Assembly: GCF_900111735.1 (NCBI RefSeq)
Contig: NZ_FOHW01000019.1
Span: 50,557-114,556 of the forward strand
DNA length: 64,000 nt
Direction: 5' to 3'
Origin: Pseudomonas graminis
GTDB lineage: Bacteria > Pseudomonadota > Gammaproteobacteria > Pseudomonadales > Pseudomonadaceae
Shown: positions 63,761 through 64,000 of the stretch, in pieces
Position numbering within the stretch: the stretch's first letter is position 1
Layout of the letters: every line of letters begins with the position of its first letter
The notes under the pieces: generated by a model
What the model saw: the letters and a program-made list of their open reading frames with translations, nothing else
What the model was told of the DNA's origin: nothing
Databases searched by the model: none
Translations under genes and position numbers: made by a program

Positions 63761-63902
63761 CGGGGTGATGTAATGCGGTTGCCTACTGTTGTGGATGCTG
63801 CGCAGCAGCGGGTGCTACAGCAGCGCTGTCAGTCCGTCGCCATGTCCAGACCAGCGTGCATCCAGCTGAAGGCCACCCCCGAGACAAGGGGTTTATTAGC
63901 AG

Positions 63903-63950
63903 GCAAAAAAAAATCTGGAAATCCGCATTTTCATGGGCCTTCCAGATTTT
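63903..63950 (-). terminator. Terminator of tRNA-Lys
   Basis: Stem AAATCTGGAA (63911-63920) / TTCCAGATTT (63940-63949), followed on the minus strand by a long T-run (AAAAAAAAA at 63905-63913). Confidence 0.85.
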
Positions 63951-63955
63951 CGAAA

Positions 63956-64000
63956 TGGTGGGTCGTGTGGGATTCGAACCTACGACCAATTGGTTAAAAG
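63956..64000 (-). tRNA. tRNA-Lys (anticodon TTT), 3' part
   Basis: The minus strand reads CTTTTAACCAATTGGTCG...TAGGTTCGAATCCCACACGACCCACCA, i.e. anticodon loop CTTTTAA (anticodon TTT), T-arm with GTTCGAATC, acceptor CGACCC and encoded CCA. The 5' half is beyond the window end. Confidence 0.93.

Overview
The window is chromosomal DNA from a Pseudomonas, most likely of the fluorescens/syringae lineage. Evidence: GC-rich coding sequence, an OprD-type porin, an lpxO/eptA lipid A gene set, the conserved block nadA - M48 protease - TusA-like - PerM-type permease - bcp - gcvR // dapA - bamC - MBL hydrolase - purC - tRNA-Ser, and many dispersed REP-type palindromes built on TGTAGGAG(C/T)G(T/A)G. It is mostly core genome with a few accessory spots.

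Layout. 1-762: C-terminal part of a hybrid sensor kinase. 807-1851: a five-unit array of long palindromes with a duplicated block. 1.9-8.1 kb: DMT permease, OprD porin, LpxO, CysK, DUF748 protein. 8.1-9.0 kb: a DUF4160/DUF2442-HTH toxin-antitoxin-like pair with an inverted repeat in front. 9.2-11.3 kb: MoxR ATPase and VWA protein. 11.4-13.8 kb: pxpA-pxpB-pxpC 5-oxoprolinase operon. 14-25 kb: conserved housekeeping genes (DUF2937, YafJ-type amidotransferase, oligopeptidase B, cNMP-binding protein, spermidine-synthase-like, YajD, SpoU methyltransferase, YcgN, D-hydroxyacid dehydrogenase, YcgL, RNase D). 25-31 kb: EptA with an overlapping methyltransferase, a GMC oxidoreductase, malic enzyme. 31-33.6 kb: a small ORF, a methyltransferase, and three tandem paralogous low-GC genes of unknown family lying against the 3' end of tRNA-Ser(CGA). 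33.9-43 kb: the purC...nadA core block. 43-49.6 kb: ABC exporter, a NemR-like regulator with a DJ-1/PfpI target, aldehyde dehydrogenase, HTH regulator. 49.7-54.2 kb: a soluble FIST-domain chemoreceptor, a quinone reductase/LysR divergent pair, DUF7693.

54.3-63.8 kb is a coherent low-oxygen module: acetate kinase, alcohol dehydrogenase, phosphoketolase and a tandem universal stress protein on the minus strand, an FNR/Anr-type iron-sulfur regulator on the plus strand, a second tandem universal stress protein, and a potassium-channel/BON protein. A perfect Anr/FNR box (TTGAT-CTAC-ATCAA, 60404-60417) sits between the first stress protein and the regulator. Phosphoketolase makes acetyl-phosphate, AckA converts it to acetate plus ATP, and AdhP can reoxidise NADH, so the genes fit ATP generation when oxygen is scarce. 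The window ends inside a tRNA-Lys(TTT) gene.

The least explained coding content is the three-paralog cluster at 32.3-33.5 kb. Other points worth a second look are the NemR operator pair, the Ser-to-Cys change in the recognition helix of the FNR-like regulator, the in-frame channel/BON fusion, the REP elements that supply stop codons, and the mosaic palindrome array. All starts, motifs and repeats were read by eye; no database search was run.
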